Shown: positions 1 through 8,366, counted from the stretch's first letter. The stretch: 64,000 nt of DNA from CAIKBL01 sp964555355 (GCA_964555355.1 CAZKRY010000002.1:248001-312000); one strand, 5' to 3'. Notes: generated from the letters alone by a model not told the origin. Made by a program: numbers and translations.

Positions 1-116
1 TCGTGGTGTCTATCGTATACACCGCTGCGCGCAATGAGCGCCTCAGCCGCCGAGTTGATCATCGCCTGAACTAAGCCGTCCGGCGGCGTGTCTTGAATTG
101 CATGAACTGCGTTCAT
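1..116 (-). CDS. hypothetical protein, 3' end outside window
   Basis: Partial gene running leftwards out of the window. The ATG at 116 reads MNAVHAIQDTPPDGLVQAMI and stays open to position 1. A purine-rich AGGAGAT ribosome binding site lies about 8 nt upstream. The start overlaps the TGA of the upstream gene (ATGA), so the two are probably translationally coupled. No family is recognised. It is part of the small-gene series of the integrated element. Confidence 0.6.
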   Translation of the reverse strand, partial: MNAVHAIQDTPPDGLVQAMINSAAEALIARSGVYDRHH

Positions 117-412
117 TTCTCTATCTCCTGCCGGTCAACCGGCGTTGAGCCGGCGACTGCCGGCGGTTGAATCGCCGCCACCGGCGGTCGAGTTGAAATT
201 GGTAACCAGCGATCGACGTAAAGCACGCGAGCGTCTGGCGCCGAAAGGACAAACCGTCCTGGTGCTTCGGACGTTGGCTCGAATTGAGCGACGAAGAAGC
301 AGCGCTGTGAGCGTTCGAGAGTTGGATGTGCGATTGCACCCGCGCATACGCACAATTCGCCGCGTTGCGGTGGGCACATGTCGAACGGGAACCAGGGCAG
401 TTTGTCGAGCAT
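113..412 (-). CDS. hypothetical protein of integrated element
   Basis: A 99-residue soluble protein of unknown function. The start at 412 is supported by AGGAG 8 nt upstream of the ATG. The N-terminus is rich in aromatic residues and proline (LPWFPFDMCPP) and there is no signal peptide or membrane segment. The 3' end overlaps the next gene by 4 nt, as is usual in the compact element. I prefer this frame to a longer overlapping minus-strand frame because of the ribosome binding site and the coupling. No homology is recognised. Confidence 0.55.
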   Translation of the reverse strand: MLDKLPWFPFDMCPPQRGELCVCAGAIAHPTLERSQRCFFVAQFEPTSEAPGRFVLSAPDARVLYVDRWLPISTRPPVAAIQPPAVAGSTPVDRQEIEK

Positions 413-595
413 TTACGGTGCTCCTGCAATGCAAGGCCCTAACGCTGGCGTGAAACATTTTGCGAAAGTCGGCCGCACCTACACCCGAGGGAAACCCCCA
501 GGGAGGACCCGCGGATCTAAAAAGCAAACTCACGCGCCCGCCGCCTGCCTGCGATACGACTCGGCCCACGCGATCGCACTCAACTTGATGCAGTG
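413..595. other. intergenic stretch without a supported gene
   Basis: This 183-base stretch separates two small minus-strand genes. An overlapping open frame (135-617, minus) crosses it but has no convincing ribosome binding site and would overlap the better-supported 113-412 gene. I see no RNA gene here. Confidence 0.35.
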
Positions 596-823
596 TCATG
601 CCGCGCGCCTCGGCCACGAGTACAACAGCCCTCGCCGTAGAATCTCGTGGTCAGTCGTCATCCGTTCTAGCGCTACCCGCACCGTGCGTAAGTCGCAATC
701 TGTCAATGCCGCCAAACTTTCAGCCGTGGCAGGTGTGCCCAATTCGAGAAGCTTGGCGCCAACCACGCGCCGGACGAGCTCGGTATAGTCCGTTGAGTTA
801 GCCACGTTTGAATCTCGGAACAT
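596..823 (-). CDS. small hypothetical protein, possible winged-helix
   Basis: About 75 residues (69 if the GTG at 805 is used). It is highly charged. The stretch LAALTDCDLRTVRVALERM followed by a short basic turn looks like a helix-turn-helix or winged-helix core. This fold is an inference from pattern only. It overlaps the end of the upstream 70-aa gene by 26 nt with the ATG start or 8 nt with the GTG start. Neither start has a strong ribosome binding site, consistent with translational coupling. It may be a small DNA-binding regulator of the element. Confidence 0.45.
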   Translation of the reverse strand: MFRDSNVANSTDYTELVRRVVGAKLLELGTPATAESLAALTDCDLRTVRVALERMTTDHEILRRGLLYSWPRRAA

Positions 824-1010
824 AATTGCCGGCGTCGTAACGCAAGTGCCCGCGGCGCTCGCCATCTGTCAAAACGTCCAGCACTTGTTGGTACGACAGG
901 CCGCTCATGCGGGCGGCGGTGCGCGGATCTGTGCCTCCGGTGTCCAGCAGACATTCGTAAACTTTCCCCATGTGCGAAGTCGCTTTGATGTCTTTGGAAT
1001 TACTATTCAT
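798..1010 (-). CDS. small hypothetical protein, DNA-binding-like
   Basis: A 70-residue protein. Residues 17-60 contain a helix-turn-helix-like pattern (TAARMSGLSYQQVLDVLTDG) followed by a beta-wing-like RRGHLRYDAGNY segment, as in small winged-helix proteins. No named family is recognised. Its ATG overlaps the TGA of the upstream gene (TTATGA), and the downstream gene overlaps its end, so it belongs to a coupled leftward series. It may control copy number or excision, but the sequence does not show that. Confidence 0.5.
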   Translation of the reverse strand: MNSNSKDIKATSHMGKVYECLLDTGGTDPRTAARMSGLSYQQVLDVLTDGERRGHLRYDAGNYVPRFKRG

Positions 1011-1195
1011 AAGGGTTGCTTCTCGGTAGCCGCTGCCTCGCGGCGCAGGGTTTCGATAAATTGGGTAGGCACCAGTGCGCGGTGCTTAGGGGTGAAGCGC
1101 TGCCAAGCCGCTTCGAGCGCGGCTGAGCCTCGGCGTGCAGCTACCTCCAACGCGGCGCATGCACCTTGCTTCAAAGATTCACCGGTGGTTTTCAT
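1007..1195 (-). CDS. small hypothetical protein of integrated element
   Basis: A 62-residue alanine- and arginine-rich, predicted helical protein (ALEVAARRGSAALEAAWQRF) with no signal peptide. It is the first gene after the repeat-containing gap that follows the replication gene, and it overlaps the next gene by 4 nt. No family is recognised. Confidence 0.45.
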   Translation of the reverse strand: MKTTGESLKQGACAALEVAARRGSAALEAAWQRFTPKHRALVPTQFIETLRREAAATEKQPL

Positions 1196-1216
1196 GTCTT
1201 AATGCCCATCCAGCAC

Positions 1217-1315
1217 ACCCGCACATGCACACCGCACACCCTTATAGGTGTGTGTGCGTGTGTGTGCGGCGTACACGGGCGCACAATGTGCGGGTTTGTG
1301 CGGTTATGTGCGGGT
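1217..1315 (+). repeat. iteron-like repeat array, candidate origin
   Basis: Three direct copies of a TGTGCGG(G/T)T core begin at 1287, 1297 and 1307, exactly 10 nt apart. Two copies in the opposite orientation begin at 1217 (ACCCGCACA) and 1231 (ACCGCACAC). Between them lies a GT-rich stretch (about 1248-1268). The array fills the gap directly downstream of the Toprim-helicase gene. One-helical-turn phasing and closeness to a replication gene are typical of iteron origins or of a helicase-primase recognition site. The origin function is inferred. Confidence 0.55.
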
Positions 1316-1318
1316 AGG

Positions 1319-3310
1319 CTATTCATCGGATAGCCACACGAATTCGCCGCCGATCTGGACTCGGTGAGCTGCCTGAAGCTGGGAGCAAGCGCGATTGAAC
1401 GCCATGCGCTTAGCGTTCTGTGCGCGGTCGCTGATGCCCCGGAAGTAACACGCTTGGCGCCAGTCCTCGACCGTCACGACATATTGGCCAATCTTGGCGC
1501 CGCCGCTGATCGCATCCAGTGGCGCCGACCGTCGCTTCTCGTGCGAGGCCAGCAACCAGTGCAACGCATCTAGAGCAATTCTTTGGGAGGCTGTGAGACG
1601 CGCTTGTGCGGCCTGTGCAGGGCGTTGAGCTTCGTCGGCCAGCTCTTCGACCAGGCATGCTGTTATCGCTTCTCCGATGTCGTCGAGGCCGAGCGGCACC
1701 GGCTTGAGGCGAAAGGAAAACGCGCCTCCCGCGGCACCGTCGCGGCTTTTGGTGAGCGTTGCCGTGTGCGTGACACCGTTGGTCGTCACCTCGAGTTCAA
1801 CATCTGCAGCGGCTTTAAGCGAAGAATGGCCACGCGCGCCACGTTGCTGGTCCTTGCCGCTGTGATGAACCAGAAGCACCAACGTCCTGTACTCCTCGCG
1901 GATACGATCACAAGACGCGATTACTCGGCCCATATCGGCAGCGTCGTTCTCCGAACCTCCGGCCATCGCACGGGCCAACGTATCGACGACAACCACCGCG
2001 ATCTGCCCGACACTCGTCTCGATGTCCGACAGCAACGCCAGGAGGTCAGGTAGGTCTGCCGTTGGCTCGAATAGATTGATCGCGTTCGGCAACACGGCTA
2101 GCGGGATATCCGCGAATTCCGGGCAGTGCACCCGAAGCGCAGCGATGCGATTCTCAGCGGAAGCAGGGTTCTCAGCCGCGACATAGACAACTACGCCGGC
2201 CTTACAGCGTCGGCCGAACCAGTCGAGCCCCGCGGCGATGTGTGCCACCAGATGCAGCGCGATGTATGTCTTACCGGATCCAGACTCGCCGAACACAACG
2301 GCAAGCCCTGATTGAGGCAACATCTCCTGGACGCGCCACAGCGCATCGAGACGCGGCTCAATATCGCGAGCCCACTTAACTGTGAATCGGCTGTTGCGCG
2401 GCTCGTGCGCGCGACGTATTTGGCGTCGAACACCCTCAGCGCCAATGAGTGCGGCAAGGTCGTTGAAGTCCGTCGCTTTATCAGGTCGCGCCGACGGAAA
2501 CGTGGGGACCACTAACGTTCCATCCACTGCGGCCGCTGCTTCGCGGGCTTTAGTGACGCCAGGGTTACTATCTGTCAGGTGGTCGTCATCCGCACAGACC
2601 ACGAGCCGCGCTCGGGGATTTGCCTTGTGGATGGCGTGCGCAACTGGCTCCAAGTTGCCGCAATTGAACGCTATAATTACCGCGTGCCCGGTCGCCTCGT
2701 ACAACGTTGCACCGGTCGCGAAGCCTTCGCAAATCAAAACAGTTTCGCGAATCTCGCCGAGCGTGAAGAAACATCCTTGCACGCGCCCGCCACGCATAAA
2801 CAGCTTTGAGCCGTCGCCGCCGATCGTCTGCAGGGAGTGAAGAACGCCGGCCGTATCTTTCATCGGCACCAAAAGCTTGCCGTCGCGGACGCGCAGGCCG
2901 TGCGCCCTCACGCCTTTACGCACCAGGTACACGTGATCGTCTGGCGCGGGCTTTGCACTATCCCAAACTTGGGCCGCTTGTTGTCGCGCGTTTTCGTGCC
3001 GCTGCTTTTCGTCGGCCTTGCGAGCACGCTCGATGTCGGCGAGCCGCTTACGCTGTTCTGCGCGCTCTTTCGCGGATACTTCGCGATCTACGTCAGCACG
3101 CCAGGTGCTGGAAACCTCAGAGCGCCAGCAGCCGAAGGCGCCGGCGGGCAAGCCATCCGTGTGCAGGCAATACCAGCCACTAAGGTCGCCGCTCTTGCCA
3201 TTTGTTCCGAAGCGGTGAAGTTCACCGTCGGCGACAAGGTGCTCGGGCGGCGTAAGACCAGCGTCCTTGATCGCGTTACGGAACTGCTCGATAGCCACGA
3301 GTTCGCTCAC
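1319..3310 (-). CDS. Toprim primase-AAA (RepA-type) helicase fusion
   Basis: A 663-residue replication protein. Roughly residues 190-290 are a Toprim domain, with the ICEGFATG glutamate motif and a later CADDDH acidic motif. Residues about 310-520 are a RepA/AAA_25 helicase-type ATPase with Walker A GESGSGKT and a Walker B-like VVVVDTLAR. The C-terminal 130 residues look like a winged-helix DNA-binding region. A zinc-finger primase N-terminus is not seen. Such proteins prime and unwind DNA for autonomously replicating satellite phages and integrative elements. The iteron-like array lies just downstream. Its start overlaps the stop of the preceding small gene. Confidence 0.85.
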   Translation of the reverse strand: MSELVAIEQFRNAIKDAGLTPPEHLVADGELHRFGTNGKSGDLSGWYCLHTDGLPAGAFGCWRSEVSSTWRADVDREVSAKERAEQRKRLADIERARKADEKQRHENARQQAAQVWDSAKPAPDDHVYLVRKGVRAHGLRVRDGKLLVPMKDTAGVLHSLQTIGGDGSKLFMRGGRVQGCFFTLGEIRETVLICEGFATGATLYEATGHAVIIAFNCGNLEPVAHAIHKANPRARLVVCADDDHLTDSNPGVTKAREAAAAVDGTLVVPTFPSARPDKATDFNDLAALIGAEGVRRQIRRAHEPRNSRFTVKWARDIEPRLDALWRVQEMLPQSGLAVVFGESGSGKTYIALHLVAHIAAGLDWFGRRCKAGVVVYVAAENPASAENRIAALRVHCPEFADIPLAVLPNAINLFEPTADLPDLLALLSDIETSVGQIAVVVVDTLARAMAGGSENDAADMGRVIASCDRIREEYRTLVLLVHHSGKDQQRGARGHSSLKAAADVELEVTTNGVTHTATLTKSRDGAAGGAFSFRLKPVPLGLDDIGEAITACLVEELADEAQRPAQAAQARLTASQRIALDALHWLLASHEKRRSAPLDAISGGAKIGQYVVTVEDWRQACYFRGISDRAQNAKRMAFNRACSQLQAAHRVQIGGEFVWLSDE

Positions 3311-3558
3311 GCACGAATCGCCTGAAACTGATCTCGGTGGATACGCGTGCGCCGATAGATTTCGAACGCAGCGCGCCGAAGCGGCGTGCGATGCGCTAGC
3401 AACAATGCGTCGAGCCAGCGTCGCTCTAAGGCGCGGAGGTGCCCGTGTGTTCGCAGTTGAGTATCGGCGAGGTTTACAGGATGATCGGTGGCGTCCGCCC
3501 GGACACTCTCGACCTTCCCACCGCCGCCGGCCTTCGGGCCGGACGGTTCGGCGACCAT
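3307..3558 (-). CDS. small basic hypothetical protein
   Basis: An 83-residue basic protein with no recognised family. The N-terminus is glycine-rich, and the C-terminal half is arginine-rich and helical (RRWLDALLLAHRTPLRRAAFEIYRRTRIHRDQ). Its ATG abuts the TGA of the AlpA-like gene and its stop overlaps the replication gene start, so the three are probably co-translated. It may be a replication or regulatory accessory, but that is only inferred from position. Confidence 0.5.
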   Translation of the reverse strand: MVAEPSGPKAGGGGKVESVRADATDHPVNLADTQLRTHGHLRALERRWLDALLLAHRTPLRRAAFEIYRRTRIHRDQFQAIRA

Positions 3559-3810
3559 TCAGGCGGCCTCAGTCGTGGCGCCCGCCGCGTTCTCGGCGTC
3601 AAACTTCGCGACCGTCTCAATCACGCGCTCTTTGGTCGCGTTGGCAATCACGAGCTTTTGTTGCTCGATGACCTGGTCTTCGCGATCAAAGTTCCGGCCG
3701 TTGAATCTGATCGCCTTTGGCATCAAGCCGTCACGGCGGCGGCGGAACTCTGTCATAACGGAGATCCCGCCGAAGCGCTGGCGGGTCTCGCTGGAGGGGA
3801 TCAGGATCAT
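3559..3810 (-). CDS. AlpA-like excisionase/transcriptional regulator
   Basis: 83 residues. The first 55 follow the AlpA/MerR-type helix-turn-helix layout: ILIPSSETRQRFGG, then a recognition-helix-like segment, then GLMPKAIRFNGRNFDREDQVIE, which matches the PKPVRIGGR-like wing of AlpA proteins. AlpA proteins activate integrase genes or act as directionality factors. GAGAGGTGA gives a good ribosome binding site for the start at 3810. It is the first gene of the leftward replication module, next to the integrase module. Confidence 0.65.
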   Translation of the reverse strand: MILIPSSETRQRFGGISVMTEFRRRRDGLMPKAIRFNGRNFDREDQVIEQQKLVIANATKERVIETVAKFDAENAAGATTEAA

Positions 3811-3922
3811 CGCGTCACCTCTCTGGTGAGGTGTGCGCTATCAGGCGGGATTCCGCTGCACTCGTGCGCACGTTACGGAGTGCGCAGGCAAGATATAACT
3901 TAGTCTCAGTGTTTCACGCCTC

Positions 3923-3938
3923 GATTTTCGAGAAAATC
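3923..3938. promoter_or_regulatory. inverted repeat between integrase and replication modules
   Basis: A perfect 7-bp inverted repeat with a 2-nt spacer (GATTTTC-GA-GAAAATC) lies in the 142-bp gap between the two leftward modules. It is A/T-rich compared with its neighbours. It could be an operator for the module beginning at 3810 or part of a terminator for the gene ending at 3953. A TTATAT element on the minus strand near 3892-3899 could be a -10 box, without a clear -35. Confidence 0.35.
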
Positions 3939-3952
3939 TAAGGGGCAAAGAT

Positions 3953-4708
3953 TTAGTCGCGCTTTGCGTGCCAGTACCCTCGATCTGAAAGATAGAACAT
4001 CATCGGAATTTCGAATCCGATCGCGGTGAACTTGGGAATTTTCTTCCGCCGCTGGCGGGCTCTGTTGAGCCTGCCTTCGAGGGTTTTCTCGGAGACGCCG
4101 TTTGAATCATTCGTGAACCAACCAACAAAATCCGCCAGCACGCTGGTGAGAATCGCTTCCCCGCCGTCTGGTGCCCACAGTTGGCCATTCGACTTCATCT
4201 CGGAGAGTAGTTCCCAGCATTGCAAAAGCCCTTCGTTCTGAATCGCTTGTTGCTGCTTCAGTGGCGGTGCTTTGCCGAAAAGCATTGCGTGGAGATCGTG
4301 CTTTTTAATCGTGGCCGCGGACGCTTCTACGCACTTCCTCACGTCGACTTGAACCCATTCCGGCCAATCCCAATGCATGCCTCGGCATGTTTCGACTGCG
4401 AGAGCCAGTGCCGATTGTTTGCCTGCGGCATATTCATCTCGATACTGATTAAGCAGATCGACATCTGCTGCCATGCATCTTTGAGCCACGCCAAGAATGA
4501 GCGCGCACGCATGCACATCAACTGGTGCGAGTAGCGGGCTACGCCCTAGAGGATCGAGTCCCAACTCTGTTAGGGGCTTTGGTTCGCCACGAAACCAGGA
4601 GAGACAAGCCTCGTAGACAGCACGTGCGCCATGATTCGAGATAACCTCCCGGATTACCAACTTCTCGTGCTGGAGAAGTATTAGACGAATTCCATCGGGT
4701 TGTCCCAT
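3953..4708 (-). CDS. hypothetical protein next to integrase
   Basis: A 251-residue soluble protein of unknown function. It is predicted to be mostly alpha-helical, with a charged C-terminus containing NRARQRRKKIPKF. Its start overlaps the integrase stop (TGATG), so it is probably made with the integrase. Proteins in this position are often accessory recombination or immunity factors, but no family is recognised here and no function is assigned. Confidence 0.7.
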   Translation of the reverse strand: MGQPDGIRLILLQHEKLVIREVISNHGARAVYEACLSWFRGEPKPLTELGLDPLGRSPLLAPVDVHACALILGVAQRCMAADVDLLNQYRDEYAAGKQSALALAVETCRGMHWDWPEWVQVDVRKCVEASAATIKKHDLHAMLFGKAPPLKQQQAIQNEGLLQCWELLSEMKSNGQLWAPDGGEAILTSVLADFVGWFTNDSNGVSEKTLEGRLNRARQRRKKIPKFTAIGFEIPMMFYLSDRGYWHAKRD

Positions 4709-5955
4709 CAGGCGCGCCTCCGGATTACGCTCAGTCGCGGCTTACCTGCGACTATTCGAGCTACCTCGCTTCCCCATCGTTCTAGCGCAGCGCGTTTCTC
4801 GGGCAAATATGAATATCTGTTGTAAACAGCGGCAACGCCGGAAACCGTCCCGCTGTGGTGATTGAGTACTGCTTCGATAACGTGCGGGGCAACTTCCAGA
4901 CGTGCGAGATTAGATGCTGCGGTTCGTCGTAGGTCATGGAACGTCCAGGCCGTGACCCCGCTCGCTTCATCAAGCTTCGCCTTTACGTCCGCGAAGTTCT
5001 GCATCGGTCGCTTTCCGGCGGTACTGGTGAGAATGAATCTGCCGTTGAACCTCGGGATGGAGCCGAACACTGCGCGAATTTGCTTGGTTATTGGGATTAA
5101 GTGCGCGCGACCGTTCTTAGTCTCGGGCAGCTCGATCACGTCATCGCCTATCATGGCGTCGGTAAGTTCACTCACTTCGCGTAGCCGACAGGCCGTTAGC
5201 ATCAGCAATCTCGCGAGAGCGCCGCCCGGGTATCCGATCACATCGCAGGCTTGCCAAACCGCACGTATTTCGAATTCGGTCAGCACGCGATCGCGAGAGT
5301 TTTCAGCGTAGAGCTTCTTCAGGCCCGTTATAGGGCTTTGTTCGAGCATGTCGCGCTCAACGCACCATCCAAACAATCGGGACAGCAATGCGAACATCCG
5401 GTTCGATTGGATGGGCGCGTTCTTCCCGATGGTTTCCAGCAAGTCGATAACGTCAGCCTTTTTGATGGAATGGATGGACCGACCTTTCCATGCCGGGATT
5501 AACTTGTTTTCTACTCGCAATTCCACAGCGCGCCACTCCTTGAGCTTCGCCTTGGCGTGTTTCGTCACGTAGTTTCTGGCGACGTTTTCGAACAGGTCGG
5601 CCGCCGTTGCTGCGTCCTGCGCGCGGTGCTCCGCAACGACAGCCGCGCGACGTAGCTTGGGATCCTTTCCCACCTGCGCCATTGCGATGGCCTCTCGCGC
5701 TTCCGCGCGCGCTACCGCAAGCGACTTACGAGCAGCGTCGCCTATCGTGAGTCGGTGCTGACGGCGATCACCCTTAATTCGATAAATCGCGAAATAGGTG
5801 CGGGTGTCAGCCGGCGTGATGCGTAGGCCGAAGCCCGGGGTAAGTGCGTCCAGTAGTTCGAGCCGACCGTCAGCTGGCGGCTTGGTCTTCGTCACCACCG
5901 TTTCGGTGAGCGTTTTGCGCATGCTGGTTACCCCATGTGATTCCCGGGGGGCCAT
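4708..5955 (-). CDS. tyrosine recombinase (integrase)
   Basis: A 415-residue phage/island integrase. The N-terminal DUF4102-like arm-binding domain (residues about 12-105, LTPGFGLRITP) is followed by the core-binding and catalytic domains. Catalytic residues are visible as R in LTACRLREVSEL, H-x-x-R in FHDLRRTAASNLAR, a late H in VLNHHSG, and the nucleophilic Y in VYNRYSY. GGGGGAG lies 8 nt upstream of the ATG at 5955; an internal ATG at 5922 (MRKTLTET) fits family N-termini equally well. It catalyses integration into the tRNA-Asn gene whose 3' fragment lies about 210 bp to the right. Confidence 0.93.
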   Translation of the reverse strand: MAPRESHGVTSMRKTLTETVVTKTKPPADGRLELLDALTPGFGLRITPADTRTYFAIYRIKGDRRQHRLTIGDAARKSLAVARAEAREAIAMAQVGKDPKLRRAAVVAEHRAQDAATAADLFENVARNYVTKHAKAKLKEWRAVELRVENKLIPAWKGRSIHSIKKADVIDLLETIGKNAPIQSNRMFALLSRLFGWCVERDMLEQSPITGLKKLYAENSRDRVLTEFEIRAVWQACDVIGYPGGALARLLMLTACRLREVSELTDAMIGDDVIELPETKNGRAHLIPITKQIRAVFGSIPRFNGRFILTSTAGKRPMQNFADVKAKLDEASGVTAWTFHDLRRTAASNLARLEVAPHVIEAVLNHHSGTVSGVAAVYNRYSYLPEKRAALERWGSEVARIVAGKPRLSVIRRRA

Positions 5956-6146
5956 CGATTGGCTCCCCCGTTTTGACCTAGTGTCGAAAATTCACTTGTA
6001 GACCATGTGATTGCAACCAGCTCCCCGGGGTAACCAAATGGCCTGTTATGGGGTGTTATAGCAGGTTAAGAAACGGTAAGCCAGAAAAGCCTTTATTGCG
6101 GTTTTTCGGCCAACTATTGGGGATTTTTCGTTAAGAAGTGTTAAGG
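5933..6146. repeat. short repeats upstream of the integrase, candidate arm sites
   Basis: CCATGTGATT occurs at 5933-5942 and 6003-6012, each close to a CCCGGGG motif (5944 and 6024) and to a GGTTACC/GGTAACC pair. GTTAAG(A/G) occurs at 6065, 6130 and 6140. Repeats of this kind between an integrase gene and its core site are commonly arm-type binding sites for the integrase or excisionase. This role is inferred. Confidence 0.35.
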
Positions 6147-6166
6147 CGTGAGAAACAGTTGAATCC

Positions 6167-6213
6167 GACTGTTAATCACTGGGTCGGCGGTTCGAGCCCG
6201 TCCCGGGGAGCCA
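6167..6213 (+). other. attachment site: 3' fragment of tRNA-Asn(GTT)
   Basis: The 47 bases correspond to tRNA nucleotides 30-76: anticodon loop CTGTTAA (anticodon GTT), variable loop, a pairing T-stem around TTCGAGC, the acceptor 3' strand, G73 and an encoded CCA. The expected 5' half (acceptor TCCCCGG and D-arm) is absent upstream, so this is not a complete tRNA. It is best read as the right attachment site left by integration into a tRNA-Asn gene. The intact tRNA would then be at the left end, outside the window. Confidence 0.85.
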
Positions 6214-6629
6214 TTTTAATCTGCTGAATTTGCCGTCTGCGATCGTTGTAGCCTACAACGGACCCAAACTAGGCCCGCCTGCAACAGGCTCAATTAGTAA
6301 TGTCGCCTGGCTTCGACGCTCGCTCATCGCTTCAATTTGCGTATGTACCAGGTTCTCCGATAGAAGGACATGGTTCACAGCATTGCGTCGGTTGAACGCC
6401 GCTCATCTTTGAATGACAGACGCGGAGTCGGCTCCTATCAACGCCCGAGTTCGACCCAATGCGGGTTGTCGCTCGATCGTTTTGATTTTCCGTATTGCGA
6501 CCGCTCGATGCCGGGTAAACAGTTCGAGTTAATCGAACTACGCCTAAATTCATCGTGACCAGCGCCGGACGCGATGCGCTGCTTAGCGCAGGCTACCCCG
6601 CTGCGCGCAGTGTCCTCCCGGCTCGTGCG
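6214..6629. other. gap between attachment site and cyclase gene
   Basis: No supported gene in about 416 bases. The only structure seen is a perfect 8-bp inverted repeat with a 1-nt spacer at 6244-6260 (CGTTGTAG-C-CTACAACG), without a T-tract. Open frames on both strands here are short and have no ribosome binding sites. Confidence 0.4.
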
Positions 6630-8366
6630 TCACTCGCGCAGACCTGCATACATCAGGCCTTCTGCCAGACGCTCCGCGAGGCTTGGGTCTCGGACCTTCA
6701 TTTGTCGCATGTTTCGTTGATTGACATCTGGATGGCGCACTAATAGTTGTTCGATGCGTCGCTTGGCGTCCTCCTGTCGTCCGGCGTGCCAAAACACGGG
6801 GACGACTACCAACTCGTTACGCAGGAGCTCGGGTGCCTGGTGGATCAGCTTGTCGAGCACCGCAGCAGCACGTCGCACGTCTCCTGAGAGGAGACAGCCG
6901 ATCGCCAACTCTCGCTGGTGGCGGAAGCGGTGCGGATCTTCCGGCGCCGCGTCGACTCCGCTCTGCAACAGGCGGAGGCCGGCCTCCAGTTCGCCGAGGT
7001 GGATCTTCGCGATCCCGACCATGGCCGTCGCCTGCGAGAAGCTCGGATTGAGACTCAGGGCTGTTTCTGCGTGCACCAAGGAGGTTTCGTAATCCCCGCA
7101 GATGTCCTGATGGATCAGCGCTGCGATCAGGTGCGCGAAGTAGCTAGACGCGTCCAGCGCAAGCGCGTGACCGGCCTCTGCGACGAGTGCGTCTTGCGCG
7201 TCCGCCGGCAGGGCAAAGGGTGAGCATTCGAATATGCGGTAGCGACAGAAGACCGCCATCGCGTGCGCCATGGAATTGTCTGGCTTCCGCTCCAACGCGA
7301 GGCGCAGTATCTCCGTCACCTCTTCGTTGTGCGCATTCGAGTTGACGAAATAACCGGCAGCCTTCGACAAGAGCTCGGGGACGGAGAGCTGATCGTTCTT
7401 CGTATCGCGCAGCTTCTCGAATGCGTCGGCTTTGATCTTGATGCGTACTGCGGAGGCTACGCTTCGGGAAATTTCGTCTTCGAGCTCAAAGACATCCTGG
7501 AGCTGACGGTCGTAACGCTCAGACCAGATCTGGCGCCTCCCGCCGGTGTGGAGCAGCGTGAAAGATAGGCGGAGTCGCTCGCCGGCCGCGCGGATGCTCC
7601 CTTCGAGCTGGAAATCGCTGTCCTCGGGTTTGGCTTGGGCACCCGCGTTGGTAGCGCCCCCCCGGACCTCGATAGCCGTTTGTCGGGTCAGCCCACCGAC
7701 AATGTCCTGATACAGCCCGGCCGCCAGCGCTTCGATGTCTTCTCCGCCGCTGATCACCTTGAGAGTTGTGACTCGGACCGTCGGCCGCGCCTTGGCGGCG
7801 GGTTGAGGCTCGGGCGGCTTTGCGGCGGCGCCGGCAGAGATGCCCACGCTGTAGACCGGTACTGGGCCGGCAATATTCTTCAGCTCCTGTTCGCCGAGAA
7901 AGTCGAACGGCCCACCGAACTTCGCGCGCACGCTGTCGAACACGCTGCCCGAAACGTTGATTCCTCCGGGGCTTGCCATCGACTGCAGGCGTGCCGCCAC
8001 GTTGACCCCGTCGCCGTAGACCGTGCCGTCGTCTTTTAGGAGGACGTCACCCAGATTGATCCCGACGCGAAACCACATTTGTCGCGCGGACGGCAACACC
8101 TCGTTCCGCTTCGCGAGTTCCATCTGCGCTTCGCTCGCCGCATTGACCGCGCCGGTCGCGCTGTCAAACACGGCCAGGATGGAGTCACCTGCCATGTCAA
8201 CGACCCGGCCGTTGTGCGCTTCAATCTTTAAGCGGAACACTCCTCGAAATTCATCAAGGGTCGCAAGCGTAATTCTCTCGTCATCGTGCATCAGACGAGA
8301 AAACCCGACCGCATCGGCCGCGAGAATTGCGGCCAGCCGCTCTTTGGGGCCGATGATATGGCTCAT
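6630..8366 (-). CDS. class III adenylate/guanylate cyclase with TPR region
   Basis: 578 residues. Residues about 8-180 are a class III nucleotide cyclase domain: the two metal-binding aspartates are visible as D18 (AADAVGFS) and D61 (MAGDSILAVF), and the YGDGVNVAARLQ motif supplies the transition-state Asn and Arg. A TolB-like segment (residues about 200-310, RYDRQLQDVFELEDEI) follows, then TPR-like helices to the end. It probably makes cAMP or cGMP in the cytoplasm in response to an unknown signal. A decayed second cyclase lies just upstream, suggesting an old duplication. Confidence 0.85.
   Translation of the reverse strand: MSHIIGPKERLAAILAADAVGFSRLMHDDERITLATLDEFRGVFRLKIEAHNGRVVDMAGDSILAVFDSATGAVNAASEAQMELAKRNEVLPSARQMWFRVGINLGDVLLKDDGTVYGDGVNVAARLQSMASPGGINVSGSVFDSVRAKFGGPFDFLGEQELKNIAGPVPVYSVGISAGAAAKPPEPQPAAKARPTVRVTTLKVISGGEDIEALAAGLYQDIVGGLTRQTAIEVRGGATNAGAQAKPEDSDFQLEGSIRAAGERLRLSFTLLHTGGRRQIWSERYDRQLQDVFELEDEISRSVASAVRIKIKADAFEKLRDTKNDQLSVPELLSKAAGYFVNSNAHNEEVTEILRLALERKPDNSMAHAMAVFCRYRIFECSPFALPADAQDALVAEAGHALALDASSYFAHLIAALIHQDICGDYETSLVHAETALSLNPSFSQATAMVGIAKIHLGELEAGLRLLQSGVDAAPEDPHRFRHQRELAIGCLLSGDVRRAAAVLDKLIHQAPELLRNELVVVPVFWHAGRQEDAKRRIEQLLVRHPDVNQRNMRQMKVRDPSLAERLAEGLMYAGLRE

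Noticed and set aside
135..617. 160-aa minus-strand ORF
   Set aside because: It overlaps the better-supported 99-aa gene (which has AGGAG and a coupled stop/start) and has no ribosome binding site of its own.
6138..6213. Complete tRNA gene
   Set aside because: The 5' acceptor (TCCCCGG) and D-arm are missing; only nucleotides 30-76 are present.
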